DNA from: a gamma proteobacterium SCGC AAA168-P09
GTDB lineage: Bacteria; Pseudomonadota; Gammaproteobacteria; Magnimaribacterales; D2472
Length of the DNA: 55,365 nucleotides
Assembly (NCBI GenBank): GCA_000385055.1
Contig: ARRL01000003.1
Span: forward strand, 184,001 to 239,365
Reading direction: 5' to 3'
Both the position numbers and the translations under genes were made by a program. Below the pieces are notes generated by a model. It had not been told where the DNA came from. It did no database searches and worked only from the letters and a program-made list of their open reading frames with translations. Position 1 is the first letter of the stretch, and the number at the start of each line of letters is the position of its first letter. This document shows positions 17,067 to 27,148 of this stretch, one piece after another.

Positions 17067-18665
17067 CTATTCGGAGGCGTATCTTAGCGCAGCTGTTAAT
17101 AATTTTTTAGTATATTCCTCTTTTGGCTCATCAAAAACCTTTTGAGAAATACCAGACTCAACAATATTTCCATCCTTCATGACAAAAATATAGTCAGCCA
17201 TTGATCTTATAACTTTTAAGTCATGACTGATAAAAAGATACGTAAGTCCGTATTCTTTCTGAATGTCTTTAAGAAGATTTATTACCTGAATCTGGATAGA
17301 TCTATCAAGAGCAGAAGTGGGTTCATCTAATATCATAAAGGCAGGATTCATTATTAAAGATCTAGCAATTGCTATTCTTTGTCTTTGTCCGCCTGAAAAT
17401 TCATGAGGATATTTATTCTTTGCAGAAGATTCAATGCCAACATCAGCCAACACCTTGTCAATTTTCTTTTCTTGCTCAATTTTTGATAATTTAAAATGGA
17501 CGCCTAAACCTTCGCCAACAATTTCACCAATTGTCATTCTAGGGGACAAGGATCCATAAGGGTCTTGGAAAACTATTTGAATATTTTTCTTCAAGATTTT
17601 TTTCTCTTGATTTGAGTTTAAATTTATATTTTTACCTTTAAAGAAAATGTCTCCTTCATAGGAAATTAAATTTGCAATCGCTTTACCAAGTGTAGATTTA
17701 CCTGATCCAGACTCCCCCACCAACCCAATAGTCGTGTTTTCAAAAATATCAAAAGAGACATTCTTCACAGCATGAAAGGTATTTTTTTTTAAAATATTTG
17801 TTGAAGGTATATTATAAAATACATTTAAATTATCTACACTGATAATAGGATTATGTTCAATGTGAATCGATTCTTTTGGCTGCGGTTCAGCATCCAAGAG
17901 TTTTTTTGTATATTTATGTTCAGGATTGGTAAAAACTTTTTCAGTTGGCCCCTGTTCTACAATAGCTCCATCTTTCATAACACAAACCTGATCTGAAAAT
18001 TCTTTTACTAATCCCAAATCATGAGTTATGAATAATATTGACATCCCTAATTCACTTTTTAATTTAGACATAAGATCTAAAATTTGTGCTTGGATGGTTA
18101 CATCTAATGCTGTTGTGGGCTCATCTGCTATTAATAATTGTGGCTTATTTACAAGCGCCATTGCGATCATTACTCTTTGTCTTTGGCCTCCAGATAGCTC
18201 ATGCGGATAAGAATAAAATCTTCTCTCCACATCATCAATCTCAACTAAATTTAAAAGATTTTTTGCTTCTTCATCTGCTTCTTTTCTTGAACTTTGCGAA
18301 TGAAGCATGATTGATTCAGTTATTTGATTGCCAACTCTGTGGTATGGATTTAAAGATGTCATTGGCTCTTGGAAAACCATTGAAACAATATTACCTCTTA
18401 TATTAAGAAGTGTTTTTTTTGAAGCATCGATAATCTCATCGCCTTTAAATTTAATAGATGAAGCTTCTGAATAAGAGGCCTGAGGTCTTGGCAATAACTG
18501 GAGTATTGACATTGCTGTAACAGATTTTCCTGATCCAGACTCTCCGACAAGAGCTAAAGTTTTGTTGTTTTCAATATTAAAACTTATGTCATTGACTGCA
18601 TTAAATTTGCCTTCCCTGGTAGCAAAATTAATACTTAAATTGTTTACCTCTAGTATATTATTCAT
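17067..18665 (-). CDS. Double-domain ABC transporter ATPase (YejF/Dpp-type fusion)
   Basis: A 532-residue protein made of two complete oligopeptide-type ATPase domains in tandem, DppD-like then DppF-like. Each has Walker A (GESGSGKSVTA near 40; GESGSGKSTLGK near 315), the signature LSGGQRQR or FSGGQRQR, and Walker B with ADEPTTALD or LDEPTSALD. This is the YejF/GsiA architecture for peptide, microcin or glutathione uptake. No permease or binding protein gene is in this window, so its partners are elsewhere. Overlaps the hydrolase gene by four bases and precedes ilvD by 13, so it sits in a mixed operon. Confidence 0.9.
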   Translation of the reverse strand: MNNILEVNNLSINFATREGKFNAVNDISFNIENNKTLALVGESGSGKSVTAMSILQLLPRPQASYSEASSIKFKGDEIIDASKKTLLNIRGNIVSMVFQEPMTSLNPYHRVGNQITESIMLHSQSSRKEADEEAKNLLNLVEIDDVERRFYSYPHELSGGQRQRVMIAMALVNKPQLLIADEPTTALDVTIQAQILDLMSKLKSELGMSILFITHDLGLVKEFSDQVCVMKDGAIVEQGPTEKVFTNPEHKYTKKLLDAEPQPKESIHIEHNPIISVDNLNVFYNIPSTNILKKNTFHAVKNVSFDIFENTTIGLVGESGSGKSTLGKAIANLISYEGDIFFKGKNINLNSNQEKKILKKNIQIVFQDPYGSLSPRMTIGEIVGEGLGVHFKLSKIEQEKKIDKVLADVGIESSAKNKYPHEFSGGQRQRIAIARSLIMNPAFMILDEPTSALDRSIQIQVINLLKDIQKEYGLTYLFISHDLKVIRSMADYIFVMKDGNIVESGISQKVFDEPKEEYTKKLLTAALRYASE

Positions 18666-19666
18666 ATAATTTTTCTGTACTCCCCTAGAAAATCATCTAC
18701 TGCTATCTTAGCGGCTTTAAGTCGTGTTACTGAGACGAAACCATGAAACAAATTAGGATAATGTAATTGTTTCACATTATCTCCTCTTTTATGCAATAAG
18801 TATGCATACTTTTCACCATCATCACACAAAGGGTCAAATCCAGCAGTAATAATAATAGTATTTGGTATCTTTATGTCTAGATTTAATTTTAGCAAGTTAA
18901 AAGCTTGGTCATTTATGTTATCAATGTTATTGCTAAATTTATCCCAAAACCAAATCATGGTTTTTTGAGTAAGCATATAACCTTCTGATAAGAAGTTATA
19001 TGAATCGGATTTACAATCTGGATCACACATTGGGTATATTAAAAACTGACTATGAGGAATTTGCTCTTCATCTATTTGAGCTAATTTATGGACCAATGAT
19101 GCAGCTAGATGAGCTCCAGCACTATCACCGCATACTGAAATATTTTCTGGCTTATACCCAGTTTCAATCAGCCAATGATAAGCCTGAATTGCGTCATTGA
19201 GAGCATCAGGATATTTATGCTCAGGAGCAAGTTTGTATTCCAACGAATAAACTTTTGCTTGCAGCGAATCAGCCATATAAGAAACATATCCATCATGAGT
19301 ATCTACAGAATTTAAAACATATCCACCTCCATGAAAAAATAAAATGACTGTATTTGAAGAAATATCAGATGGAATATATTCTCTAAATAAAATTTTACTT
19401 TTACCAACAAAATGATCTACTTTTTTAACATAATTATTCGGGCTGATTGAAAGATTTTGTGCCACTCTATTTTTTATAATTAAATTTCTTATCTTGGGGA
19501 TCTCCTTATCAGAAAGTTCAGTTAAATCGATAGATGGCTGGAGACTAATTAATGCCTGAGATTGGGTATCAAATTGATGACCTCTATATGTTGGTTTCTT
19601 CCAAAAAAAAAATTTTAAAACCCATATTGGTATTTTGAAGAAAAAATTTAAAATAAATGCTTTCAT
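18662..19666 (-). CDS. Alpha/beta hydrolase of the hormone-sensitive lipase family
   Basis: A 334-residue esterase or lipase-like protein. The HSL oxyanion motif HGGGYVL, the nucleophile elbow GDSAGAHLA, an acid in AGFDPLCDDG and the histidine in LFHGF form a complete catalytic set. An N-terminal hydrophobic stretch (about 1-22) may anchor it to the membrane. Substrate unknown. It is the first gene of the leftward operon that continues into the YejF-like ATPase, ilvD, hemB and trxA, and is divergent from the DsbD-alpha gene across 69 bases. Confidence 0.88.
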   Translation of the reverse strand: MKAFILNFFFKIPIWVLKFFFWKKPTYRGHQFDTQSQALISLQPSIDLTELSDKEIPKIRNLIIKNRVAQNLSISPNNYVKKVDHFVGKSKILFREYIPSDISSNTVILFFHGGGYVLNSVDTHDGYVSYMADSLQAKVYSLEYKLAPEHKYPDALNDAIQAYHWLIETGYKPENISVCGDSAGAHLAASLVHKLAQIDEEQIPHSQFLIYPMCDPDCKSDSYNFLSEGYMLTQKTMIWFWDKFSNNIDNINDQAFNLLKLNLDIKIPNTIIITAGFDPLCDDGEKYAYLLHKRGDNVKQLHYPNLFHGFVSVTRLKAAKIAVDDFLGEYRKII

Positions 19667-19735
19667 GATTTAGTAGCTTGTATTAGTAATATAAATTTTG
19701 TGCTTTCTTTTATTAGTTTTGAAGTTTATTCTTAA

Positions 19736-20155
19736 ATGCCTATGAGACAGATTATAATTATACTCTTATCTATAAATTTTTCTTTAGAATTAAGTTCTCT
19801 TGAGTTTTTAGAGAACAAAAATACAATACCAGAAGCAAACGAAGTCTTCATTCTTAAAAGCATTCCTGAGAATAATTCAATTACAGTTTCATGGGATATT
19901 AAAGATGGATATTATTTGTATTTAAACAGTATTCAAATCAATAAAAATAAGGTCATCATTCCTTATGAGGTTGTTTATTCAAATCAATCCACCTATTCTG
20001 ATGAATTCTTTGGAACAACCGAAATATTAAGGGATGGGTTTAAAATTAAAATTAAAAACCTAGATAAGTTGGATTTATCTGAAATATTGATAAACTACCA
20101 AGGTTGCTCAGATGCGGGCTTTTGTTACCCCATTCAAATAAGCAAACTTCTTTAA
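19736..20155 (+). CDS. Stand-alone DsbD N-terminal (alpha) domain, exported
   Basis: A 139-residue protein that matches only the periplasmic alpha domain of the thiol-disulfide interchange protein DsbD. After a signal peptide (about 1-21) come VSWDIKDGYYLYLNSIQI and the redox motif NYQGCSDAGFCYPIQI with Cys124 and Cys130, equal to E. coli Cys103 and Cys109. The membrane beta domain and the thioredoxin-like gamma domain are missing; the next gene, aroQ, starts 42 bases later. In Pseudomonas full-length dsbD stands just before aroQ-accB-accC, so this looks like the same locus after loss of about three quarters of the gene. ATG codons at 19736 and 19742 are both possible. May still be functional, as both cysteines are intact. 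Confidence 0.85.
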   Translation: MPMRQIIIILLSINFSLELSSLEFLENKNTIPEANEVFILKSIPENNSITVSWDIKDGYYLYLNSIQINKNKVIIPYEVVYSNQSTYSDEFFGTTEILRDGFKIKIKNLDKLDLSEILINYQGCSDAGFCYPIQISKLL

Positions 20156-20197
20156 AAAAATATTTAAAATCTTAAAAATTCTGTTAAAATCGCATAA

Positions 20198-20641
20198 ATG
20201 AAAATTTTATTAATAAATGGTCCGAATCTAAATCTCTTGGGTTCAAGAGAGACAGACATATATGGAAATACCTCATTAGAGCAAATAGAGTCAAACCTGT
20301 GCTCTATTGCCGAAAAAGAAGACTGCAACCTTACATGCTTTCAAAGCAATGCCGAACACGAATTAATAAATGCGGTGCATAGCGCAGGTAAAAATAACTT
20401 CAATAGTATTATTATTAATCCAGCAGCCTATACACATACAAGCATTGCATTAAGAGACGCCCTTTCTGGAGTTGGAATACCATTTTATGAAGTTCACATT
20501 TCAGATATCTATAAAAGGGAAGAATTCAGAAAATTCTCATATTTATCAGACATTGCTGAAAAAGTTTTTTGTGGCTTAGGTATTGAGGGTTATGAGTTAG
20601 CTCTTATGGAAGCTATTGGATCAAGTGCCAAGGAGAAATAA
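20198..20641 (+). CDS. aroQ: 3-Dehydroquinate dehydratase, type II
   Basis: Third step of the shikimate pathway. The 147-residue protein shows the type II set: [12 protein letters not shown], the active-site tyrosine in [12 protein letters not shown] (Tyr22), [16 protein letters not shown], and the histidine/arginine segment [18 protein letters not shown]. Its stop overlaps the accB start by one base (TAATG), so aroQ, accB and accC form the classical gammaproteobacterial operon. Confidence 0.96.
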   Translation: MKILLINGPNLNLLGSRETDIYGNTSLEQIESNLCSIAEKEDCNLTCFQSNAEHELINAVHSAGKNNFNSIIINPAAYTHTSIALRDALSGVGIPFYEVHISDIYKREEFRKFSYLSDIAEKVFCGLGIEGYELALMEAIGSSAKEK

Positions 20642-21078
20642 TGGATATTAGAAAAATTAAAAAATTAATTGAAATGCTGCAAGAGTCAGATTTAAAAGAA
20701 ATTGAAGTAAGTCAAGGAGACGAGTCTGTAAGAATTCTTAGAAGCGGTTTAAATGAACCGGGTGCAAATAAAGTTATTCAACAAACTGAGGTTTATAGTG
20801 CTGAACCAAATATTGAACAGAAAATTGAACCAAAAAAAATCGAAGGTAATATCATTACCTCTCCTATTGTTGGGACATTTTATAGAAAACCTAGTCCTGA
20901 TAAAGATCCATTTATAAAAGTTGGCGATTCTGTAGAGCAAGGTGATGTGCTTTGTATCATTGAAGCAATGAAAATGATGAATGAAATCAAATCAGACTAC
21001 AGTGGGAAAATAGTTTCTATAGACGTTGAAGATGGTCAGCCAGTTGAATATGGTCAACACATCATAACCATAAATTAA
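20641..21078 (+). CDS. accB: Acetyl-CoA carboxylase biotin carboxyl carrier protein
   Basis: Carries biotin between the carboxylase and the transferase in malonyl-CoA formation. The 145-residue protein has an N-terminal dimerisation helix, a variable linker (about 45-70), and the biotinyl domain with the attachment motif EAMKMMNEI; Lys111 is biotinylated. Overlaps aroQ by one base and precedes accC by six. Confidence 0.96.
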   Translation: MDIRKIKKLIEMLQESDLKEIEVSQGDESVRILRSGLNEPGANKVIQQTEVYSAEPNIEQKIEPKKIEGNIITSPIVGTFYRKPSPDKDPFIKVGDSVEQGDVLCIIEAMKMMNEIKSDYSGKIVSIDVEDGQPVEYGQHIITIN

Positions 21079-21084
21079 ATAATC

Positions 21085-22434
21085 ATGTCATTTAAAGTTC
21101 TCATTGCAAATAGAGGAGAAATAGCTCTTCGCGCCATAAGAGCATGTAAAGAATTAAATATTTCTACCGTTTCTGTTTATTCTGAAGGAGATAAAGATTT
21201 AAAGCACTTAAAATTTTCAGACGAAACAGTATGCATTGGGCCGCCCTCGCCGCTAGAAAGTTATCTAAACACACCAGTAATTCTTTCAGCAGCAGAATTA
21301 ACTCAAGTAAATGCCATATATCCAGGTTATGGATTTTTGGCTGAAGATTCAAATTTTGCAGAGATGTGTGAAAAAAGTGGATTTAAGTTTATAGGTCCAA
21401 CTTCTGAAACTATAAAAAATATGGGCGACAAAATAACGGCAAAAACTCTAGCTGAAGAAGCTGGCATACAGATTGTTCCTGGTTATAAAGAAGACATACC
21501 AGATGATGAAGAAGAATTTAAAAAAATTGCAAAAGATATTGGTTATCCAATAATGATAAAAGCTACTGCTGGGGGCGGTGGTCGTGGTATGAGAGTTGTA
21601 GAACATGAAGACGATCTCATATCTCATGCAGAAATTACTATGCAAGAAGCAAAAAATGCCTTTGGTAATGAAAAAATTTACCTAGAAAAATTTATAGCGA
21701 ATCCAAGGCATATTGAGGTTCAAATTGTTGGTGATGGAAAAGGTCATGCTATTCATCTTGGAACTCGTGATTGCAGTATGCAAAGACGACATCAAAAAAT
21801 TATTGAAGAAGCTCCAGCTAGAAATATTAATAAGGATTCTCTAAATAAAACATACGAAGCATGCGTTAATTTATGCAAAAAAATCAAATATGAAGGTGTT
21901 GGAACTATAGAATTTCTATATGAAAACGATGAATTCTATTTTATAGAAATGAATACACGTATCCAAGTTGAACACCCAGTAACTGAAATGATCACAGGAT
22001 TTGACCTTGTAAAGGCTCAGTTAAGAATTGCTTTAAATATGAATATTTCTTTAAATCAAAACGACATAAAGTTTAGTGGGCATTCTATGGAATGTAGAAT
22101 TAATGCTGAAGATCCTGAAACCTTTCAGCCATCGCCTGGAAAAATTACTAAAATGCATACACCGGGAGGTTTTGGCATTAGGTATGACTCACATATATAT
22201 GGTGGCTATACCGTTCCTCCCTATTATGATTCGTTGTTAGCAAAAATTATTACTCAAGCGAATTCTAGAGATTCTTCTATCAAGAGAATGATTAGTGCAT
22301 TAGATGAATTTTTTATTGAAGGAATAAAAACTAACCATTCACTGCATCAAAAAATACTACATGATGATACTTTCTTGAAGAATAAACATACAATAAACTA
22401 TCTCGAAAATGAGTTCCTAAAAAATGGTTCCTGA
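21085..22434 (+). CDS. accC: Acetyl-CoA carboxylase, biotin carboxylase subunit
   Basis: ATP-dependent carboxylation of biotin on AccB. The 449-residue protein has the ATP-grasp pattern: [32 protein letters not shown], the glycine-rich loop [32 protein letters not shown], and [14 protein letters not shown]. Full length for the family. Its last 11 bases overlap the leuS start, which suggests translational coupling with leuS; in many relatives prmA follows accC instead. Confidence 0.97.
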   Translation: MSFKVLIANRGEIALRAIRACKELNISTVSVYSEGDKDLKHLKFSDETVCIGPPSPLESYLNTPVILSAAELTQVNAIYPGYGFLAEDSNFAEMCEKSGFKFIGPTSETIKNMGDKITAKTLAEEAGIQIVPGYKEDIPDDEEEFKKIAKDIGYPIMIKATAGGGGRGMRVVEHEDDLISHAEITMQEAKNAFGNEKIYLEKFIANPRHIEVQIVGDGKGHAIHLGTRDCSMQRRHQKIIEEAPARNINKDSLNKTYEACVNLCKKIKYEGVGTIEFLYENDEFYFIEMNTRIQVEHPVTEMITGFDLVKAQLRIALNMNISLNQNDIKFSGHSMECRINAEDPETFQPSPGKITKMHTPGGFGIRYDSHIYGGYTVPPYYDSLLAKIITQANSRDSSIKRMISALDEFFIEGIKTNHSLHQKILHDDTFLKNKHTINYLENEFLKNGS

Positions 22435-24838
22435 ATATAATCCTTCAAAAATTGAAAAAACTGCTCAAGAAAAGTGGTTAAAAGAAGGTAGGTTTAAATC
22501 TAAACCTGACAATCGACAAAAATACTATTGCCTTTCTATGTTCCCTTACCCATCTGGCAAGCTTCATATGGGTCATGTTAGAAATTATACGATTGGTGAC
22601 GTTATATCCAGATATAAAAGAATGAATAATTTTAATGTTTTTCAACCTATGGGATGGGATGCTTTTGGACTTCCAGCTGAAAATGCGGCAATAGCAAACA
22701 AAGTGAGTCCAAAAGATTGGACCAATCAAAATATAGAACACATGAAAAAACAATTGATCTCACTTGGATTAGGTTATGACTGGTCTAAGGAGTTAAGAAC
22801 GTGTGAACCACAATACTATAAATGGGAACAATTGATTTTCAAAAAGTTTTATGAAAAAGGTCTGGTTTATAAGAAAAAATCTATAGTGAATTGGGATCCA
22901 GTTGATGAGACTGTTCTTGCAAATGAACAAGTCATTGATGGAAAAGGATGGAGATCTGGAGCAAAGGTAGAGTTGAAAGAAATAGATCAGTGGTTTATCA
23001 AAATAACAGATTATGCGGATGAGCTTTTATCTTCTCTAGATGAGGTTGATTGGCCTGAAAATGTGAAAACCATGCAAAAAAATTGGATTGGTAAGTCTCA
23101 TGGTGCTGAAATTAAATATCAAATAGCGGATACCTCAAAATATTTAACTGTTTTTTCTACTCGTCCCGATACGATTTACGGAGTTTCTTTTATTGCAATA
23201 TCTCCTAATCATGAAATTGCACTTGACCTTGCAGAGAAAGACTCTCAAGTAAAAAACTTTTTAAATAAATGTAATGAAACTTCTTCTGCTGAAGCTTATA
23301 TGACTAAAGCTGAAAAGCTTGGAATTGATACTGGCATGAAGGCTATTCACCCAATTACAAAAAAAAATATACCTGTTTGGATTGGTAACTTTGTCTTATT
23401 GGATTATGGAACTGGGGTTGTAATGGGTGTTCCAGGCCATGATCAAAGGGATTTTGAATTTGCTTCAAAATACAATTTAGATATCACTCAAGTTATTTCA
23501 TTGGGTAGTGACGATGCTCTTCCTATTACAAATAAAGGAACCTTAGTTAACTCTGACATTTATAACGATTTAAGCTCAGATGATGCTTCTTTAAAAATTA
23601 TTTCTCAACTTAAATCAGATGAACTAGGTGAAGGTTTAGTTCAATTTAGATTAAGAGATTGGGGTGTTAGCAGGCAAAGATATTGGGGTTGTCCCATACC
23701 AGTTATTTATGAAAATGGGGAAGCTAAATTAGTCGAAGAAAAAGACCTTCCCGTAACTCTTCCTGATCTCCCAGAAAAATCTGCCCCAATCCCTCTAAGT
23801 CAAAATAAAGATTTTTATAATGTATCAGAAGAAATTAAAAGGGAGACTGATACCTTTGATACATTTATGGATTCATCATGGTATTACGCTCGATTTACTG
23901 CAGCAGACAATGAATCAGAAATTTTTGATGAAAATACAAAGTATTGGTTGCCTGTAGACCTTTATATAGGTGGAATTGAGCATGCAATTCTTCACTTACT
24001 ATATTCAAGATTCTTTCATAAAGCATTGCGTGATATGGGTATGGTTGATGGCAATGAACCATTTAAAAAGCTACTTACTCAAGGTATGGTTCTTAAAGAT
24101 GGTGCAAAAATGTCTAAATCTAAAGGCAACACGGTTGACCCTCAATCCTATATCGATAAATATGGTGCGGATACAGTAAGACTATATATGATGTTCACAG
24201 CACCTCCAGAGCAAAGCTTAGAATGGTCAGAGTCCTCAGTAGAAGGAGCTTCAAGATTCATAAAAAAAGTCTGGAATCTTGTAATTGACAAAAAATATAT
24301 TTCTATAGATATGCCAAATAAGTTTTCCAAAGAAGAAATGGATTTAAGAAGAAAAACTCACTCAACACTCAAGAAAGTAACTAGCGATTTTGAATCTAGA
24401 TTTTCTTTCAATACTGCTATTGCTTCAATAATGGAATTACTTAATGCAATTCCTGAAGATTTCAAAAAATCTGATGCAGCTGATTCTAAAAAATTCTGTC
24501 TTAATGAGTCAATTACTATTATCTTAAAAACATTAAATCCTATTGCACCCCACATTTCAGAGTTTTTATGGGATCATTTTCATCAAGAAAGTTCTTTAGA
24601 TTCAATAGAATCTTCTTGGCCAGAAGTTCAAGAAAATTTATTAGAAGTTTCAGAGTTTGAGCTCGTAATTCAGATTAATGGGAAAGTAAGAGGCAAAGTT
24701 TTAGCGGATATTGATTTTGATCAAGATAAGATTGAAGAAATTGCTAAAAAAGTTGAAAATGTTTCCTCTAACCTTGAAGGTAAAGATATAAAAAAATCAA
24801 TTTATATCAAGGGCAAAATCATTAATTTTGTTGTCTAA
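22424..24838 (+). CDS. leuS: Leucyl-tRNA synthetase lacking the leucine-specific insertion
   Basis: Class I aminoacyl-tRNA synthetase. Visible are HMGH (48-51) in [15 protein letters not shown], the CP1 editing domain with [10 protein letters not shown] and the editing aspartate in GHDQRDFEF, the KMSKS loop at 562-566, the anticodon-binding helices, and the C-terminal tRNA-binding domain ([17 protein letters not shown]). At 804 residues it is about 55 shorter than E. coli LeuRS. The difference sits just before KMSKS: QGMVL is followed by only KDGA, where E. coli has the roughly 50-residue leucine-specific domain. Starts inside accC. Confidence 0.96.
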   Translation: MVPEYNPSKIEKTAQEKWLKEGRFKSKPDNRQKYYCLSMFPYPSGKLHMGHVRNYTIGDVISRYKRMNNFNVFQPMGWDAFGLPAENAAIANKVSPKDWTNQNIEHMKKQLISLGLGYDWSKELRTCEPQYYKWEQLIFKKFYEKGLVYKKKSIVNWDPVDETVLANEQVIDGKGWRSGAKVELKEIDQWFIKITDYADELLSSLDEVDWPENVKTMQKNWIGKSHGAEIKYQIADTSKYLTVFSTRPDTIYGVSFIAISPNHEIALDLAEKDSQVKNFLNKCNETSSAEAYMTKAEKLGIDTGMKAIHPITKKNIPVWIGNFVLLDYGTGVVMGVPGHDQRDFEFASKYNLDITQVISLGSDDALPITNKGTLVNSDIYNDLSSDDASLKIISQLKSDELGEGLVQFRLRDWGVSRQRYWGCPIPVIYENGEAKLVEEKDLPVTLPDLPEKSAPIPLSQNKDFYNVSEEIKRETDTFDTFMDSSWYYARFTAADNESEIFDENTKYWLPVDLYIGGIEHAILHLLYSRFFHKALRDMGMVDGNEPFKKLLTQGMVLKDGAKMSKSKGNTVDPQSYIDKYGADTVRLYMMFTAPPEQSLEWSESSVEGASRFIKKVWNLVIDKKYISIDMPNKFSKEEMDLRRKTHSTLKKVTSDFESRFSFNTAIASIMELLNAIPEDFKKSDAADSKKFCLNESITIILKTLNPIAPHISEFLWDHFHQESSLDSIESSWPEVQENLLEVSEFELVIQINGKVRGKVLADIDFDQDKIEEIAKKVENVSSNLEGKDIKKSIYIKGKIINFVV

Positions 24839-24887
24839 TAATTAAATAATGCTTTGATAATTTTAGTTCGATAGTTAAGATAATTTA

Positions 24888-25358
24888 ATGCATTATTCTA
24901 ATAAAATTTTTACTTCTATAACATTGTTGTTGTTATGTAGCTGCAATTTTAATCAGGTTGTTATTAATTCTCTTGATAAAGGAAATTATAGTATTAGCTT
25001 TGATGAGTCGGTTCCAACTCGTTTAAATGAAAAAATTAAAAGCACATTTAATATTTATGAAGAGAATGGCCTTGAAGCTAAAAATAATATCTATATTAAA
25101 AATTATTCATTGCAGAAATACTCTATTTATGCGGGCTCAGCACTAAGATCTCTTGAGGGAGAAGTAACTGCAAAATTTGAATTAGGAATTAAAAATTCTC
25201 AAAAAGCTCAAGATAAGAGCATAGAGATAACAAAAAGATATAAATCAAATGAATTAAATCCTTTTTCTGAGAAAGAAATGATAAAAAAAGTTCAAGAAAA
25301 CATCTATAAAGAAATCTTAGATGAAATTATTAGAGAGGTAAGCTTCTTTGAAATGTGA
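24888..25358 (+). CDS. lptE: LPS-assembly lipoprotein LptE
   Basis: Plug lipoprotein of the LptD translocon that places lipopolysaccharide in the outer leaflet. Identified from position between leuS and holA, as in E. coli, the 156-residue length, and the lipoprotein signal with Cys19 in LLLLCSC. The mature sequence is poorly conserved, as is normal for LptE; the SLQKYSIYAGSALRSLEGEVTAKFEL segment fits the family (shown here in part). Its end overlaps holA by 11 bases. Confidence 0.85.
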   Translation: MHYSNKIFTSITLLLLCSCNFNQVVINSLDKGNYSISFDESVPTRLNEKIKSTFNIYEENGLEAKNNIYIKNYSLQKYSIYAGSALRSLEGEVTAKFELGIKNSQKAQDKSIEITKRYKSNELNPFSEKEMIKKVQENIYKEILDEIIREVSFFEM

Positions 25359-26328
25359 ATCTATAGCCTTGAATAAGTATTTGGACAAATCGCCAAATAT
25401 ATTTTTTCTATATGGCTCAGAGGTTGTTCTTAGAAATAACTCGAAGGATATTCTGAGAAAATATTTAGATACAAAGGGCTTTCATGAAAGAAGAATAATA
25501 ACAAAAGAGCATTTTGATCAATTAGAGCAAACAATAATTGAGAGCTCTAACGGTTCACTCTTTGGTTCTAAATTAGTGATAGATATTCATCATGATCAAG
25601 GAAAAATACCTGATCAAATAATTAAAATCTTTGAAATAGACAATATTAGCAGTAATAAAAATATAGCAATAATTATTAACTCTCATAATGAAAAATTAAA
25701 TAGTACAAATAAATGGGTTAAAAAAATGGATCAACATGCTCTTATTATTGAATGTAAAAAATTAAAATCCTTTGAAGAAAAAATTTGGCTTAAAAATCAA
25801 CTTGAGTTTATTGATGAGTCTGATAAAAAAAAATTTATACAGAATATTTATGAAATGAATGTTGGCAATTTGGTAGCTCAAAAAAATGAAGTGGATATCT
25901 TAAAGTTGATCTATAAAAGTGGGATGGAGGCATCCAGAATTTTTACAAATGATTCTGCAGAATTTATGCCATTCGAATTAGAGGATGAGGTAATTGAGTT
26001 TAATACAAGACGCGCGCTTAGAATTATTAATACTATCAAAGAATCAGAGGCTCACTATGCCCCCCTATTAGTGTGGATAATTGGAAAGGTTATTAATAAC
26101 TCAACTGCTGCAAAGCAAAACTCAAACCCCCAATCAAGCTTGCAAAAGTCTGGAGTATGGAGCAATAAAATTTCTTCTTACATTAACTTTATAAAAATAC
26201 ATTCATTACAAAAACTTATAGATCTTCAAAAAAATATTTATGAGTTAGATTTAACTGCCAAGGGCTTGAATAAAAGAAATTTTTGGAACGATATAGATAA
26301 CATCATTATTAAAATGACTTCTAGCTAA
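25348..26328 (+). CDS. holA: DNA polymerase III subunit delta
   Basis: Clamp-loader subunit that opens the beta sliding clamp. The 326-residue protein has the expected start (NIFFLYGSEVVLRNNSKDILRKYL in part), a degenerate AAA+ domain, and the third domain ending in ARRALRII-like helices (TRRALRIINTIKESEAH) and LYELDLTAKGLNKRNFWNDI-type C-terminus. Place after leuS-lptE matches E. coli. The nadD gene that normally follows is missing; holA is now convergent with an aminotransferase gene, with an eight-base overlap. Confidence 0.9.
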   Translation: MKCESIALNKYLDKSPNIFFLYGSEVVLRNNSKDILRKYLDTKGFHERRIITKEHFDQLEQTIIESSNGSLFGSKLVIDIHHDQGKIPDQIIKIFEIDNISSNKNIAIIINSHNEKLNSTNKWVKKMDQHALIIECKKLKSFEEKIWLKNQLEFIDESDKKKFIQNIYEMNVGNLVAQKNEVDILKLIYKSGMEASRIFTNDSAEFMPFELEDEVIEFNTRRALRIINTIKESEAHYAPLLVWIIGKVINNSTAAKQNSNPQSSLQKSGVWSNKISSYINFIKIHSLQKLIDLQKNIYELDLTAKGLNKRNFWNDIDNIIIKMTSS

Positions 26329-27148
26329 AAAATTTTGAATCAAAAATTTTTTTAGCAATCATGTAACTTTCATCGTTTAAATTTAAATTACAATCTAAAT
26401 TAATAATTTCTTCTATTGGAGCAATGCCTTTTGTTGAGCTAGTCAACCATGCAGATGAAGCAGCTTTTAAATCCTCTAAAGTAAAATCTTTCTCGTGAAC
26501 CTTTATATCAATCTCTTCGAGAGCATCTATCAAGATTTGTCTTGTTATACCGGGTAAAATATTATTTGAAAGTGACGGAGTGCATATATAACCATCTTTT
26601 ACAAAGAATAAATTTGATGCTCCTGCCTCTGTGAGGATATTATCATTGTGCATAATAATCTCATCACAACCTTTCTCTTTAGCCTGATTCATACTTAAAA
26701 CATTTCCTAGAAGTGAGGTAGATTTTATATCGCATCTGCCCCATCTTAGATCTTCACAGATCATAATTTTTAGAAATTTAGTTTCAAAAAAGTGTGGTAA
26801 TACATAGCCAAAAGTTTCAAGTTCAATGTCATTTGAATGCATATGAGACCTAATAAGATCTTGGCCTCTTGTTACCTGATAATAAACGTAACCACTTTTA
26901 GATTCGCATAATGAAATTAGTTTTTCAATTTCATTTGAAATTACATTTAAATTTATTTTCATAGACAAAGCATTCGAACTGGATTGAAGTCTTTTTATAT
27001 GATTATCATATGCTATAGGCTTAGAGTTATAAAAAGGGACCACTTCGTATACGCTATCTGAGAATGTATAAGCCCTTGAAAAGGGTGAGATTTGAATATT
27101 TTTTAAACTATCAAATTTGCCATTAAAAACAGCTTTAATTTGTTCCAT
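26321..27148 (-). CDS. D-amino acid aminotransferase (PLP class IV)
   Basis: A 275-residue fold-type IV PLP enzyme. The catalytic lysine is Lys142 (CDIKSTSLLGNVL), the PLP-binding glutamate is in ILTEAGASNLFFV, and the carboxylate-binding signature RxxxxxRxH of D-alanine aminotransferases is present (Arg94, Arg100, His102 in VTRGQDLIRSH). This points to D-alanine/D-glutamate exchange, a supply of D-amino acids for peptidoglycan, rather than to branched-chain or aminodeoxychorismate activity. It overlaps dacA by 14 bases and ends the cell-wall operon. Confidence 0.85.
   Translation of the reverse strand: MEQIKAVFNGKFDSLKNIQISPFSRAYTFSDSVYEVVPFYNSKPIAYDNHIKRLQSSSNALSMKINLNVISNEIEKLISLCESKSGYVYYQVTRGQDLIRSHMHSNDIELETFGYVLPHFFETKFLKIMICEDLRWGRCDIKSTSLLGNVLSMNQAKEKGCDEIIMHNDNILTEAGASNLFFVKDGYICTPSLSNNILPGITRQILIDALEEIDIKVHEKDFTLEDLKAASSAWLTSSTKGIAPIEEIINLDCNLNLNDESYMIAKKIFDSKFFS

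Noticed and set aside
26329..26360. AT-only inverted repeat (AAAAATTTT-type) at the holA/aminotransferase junction, considered as a terminator.
   Set aside because: The arms are only A and T, expected by chance in this base composition and too weak to call.
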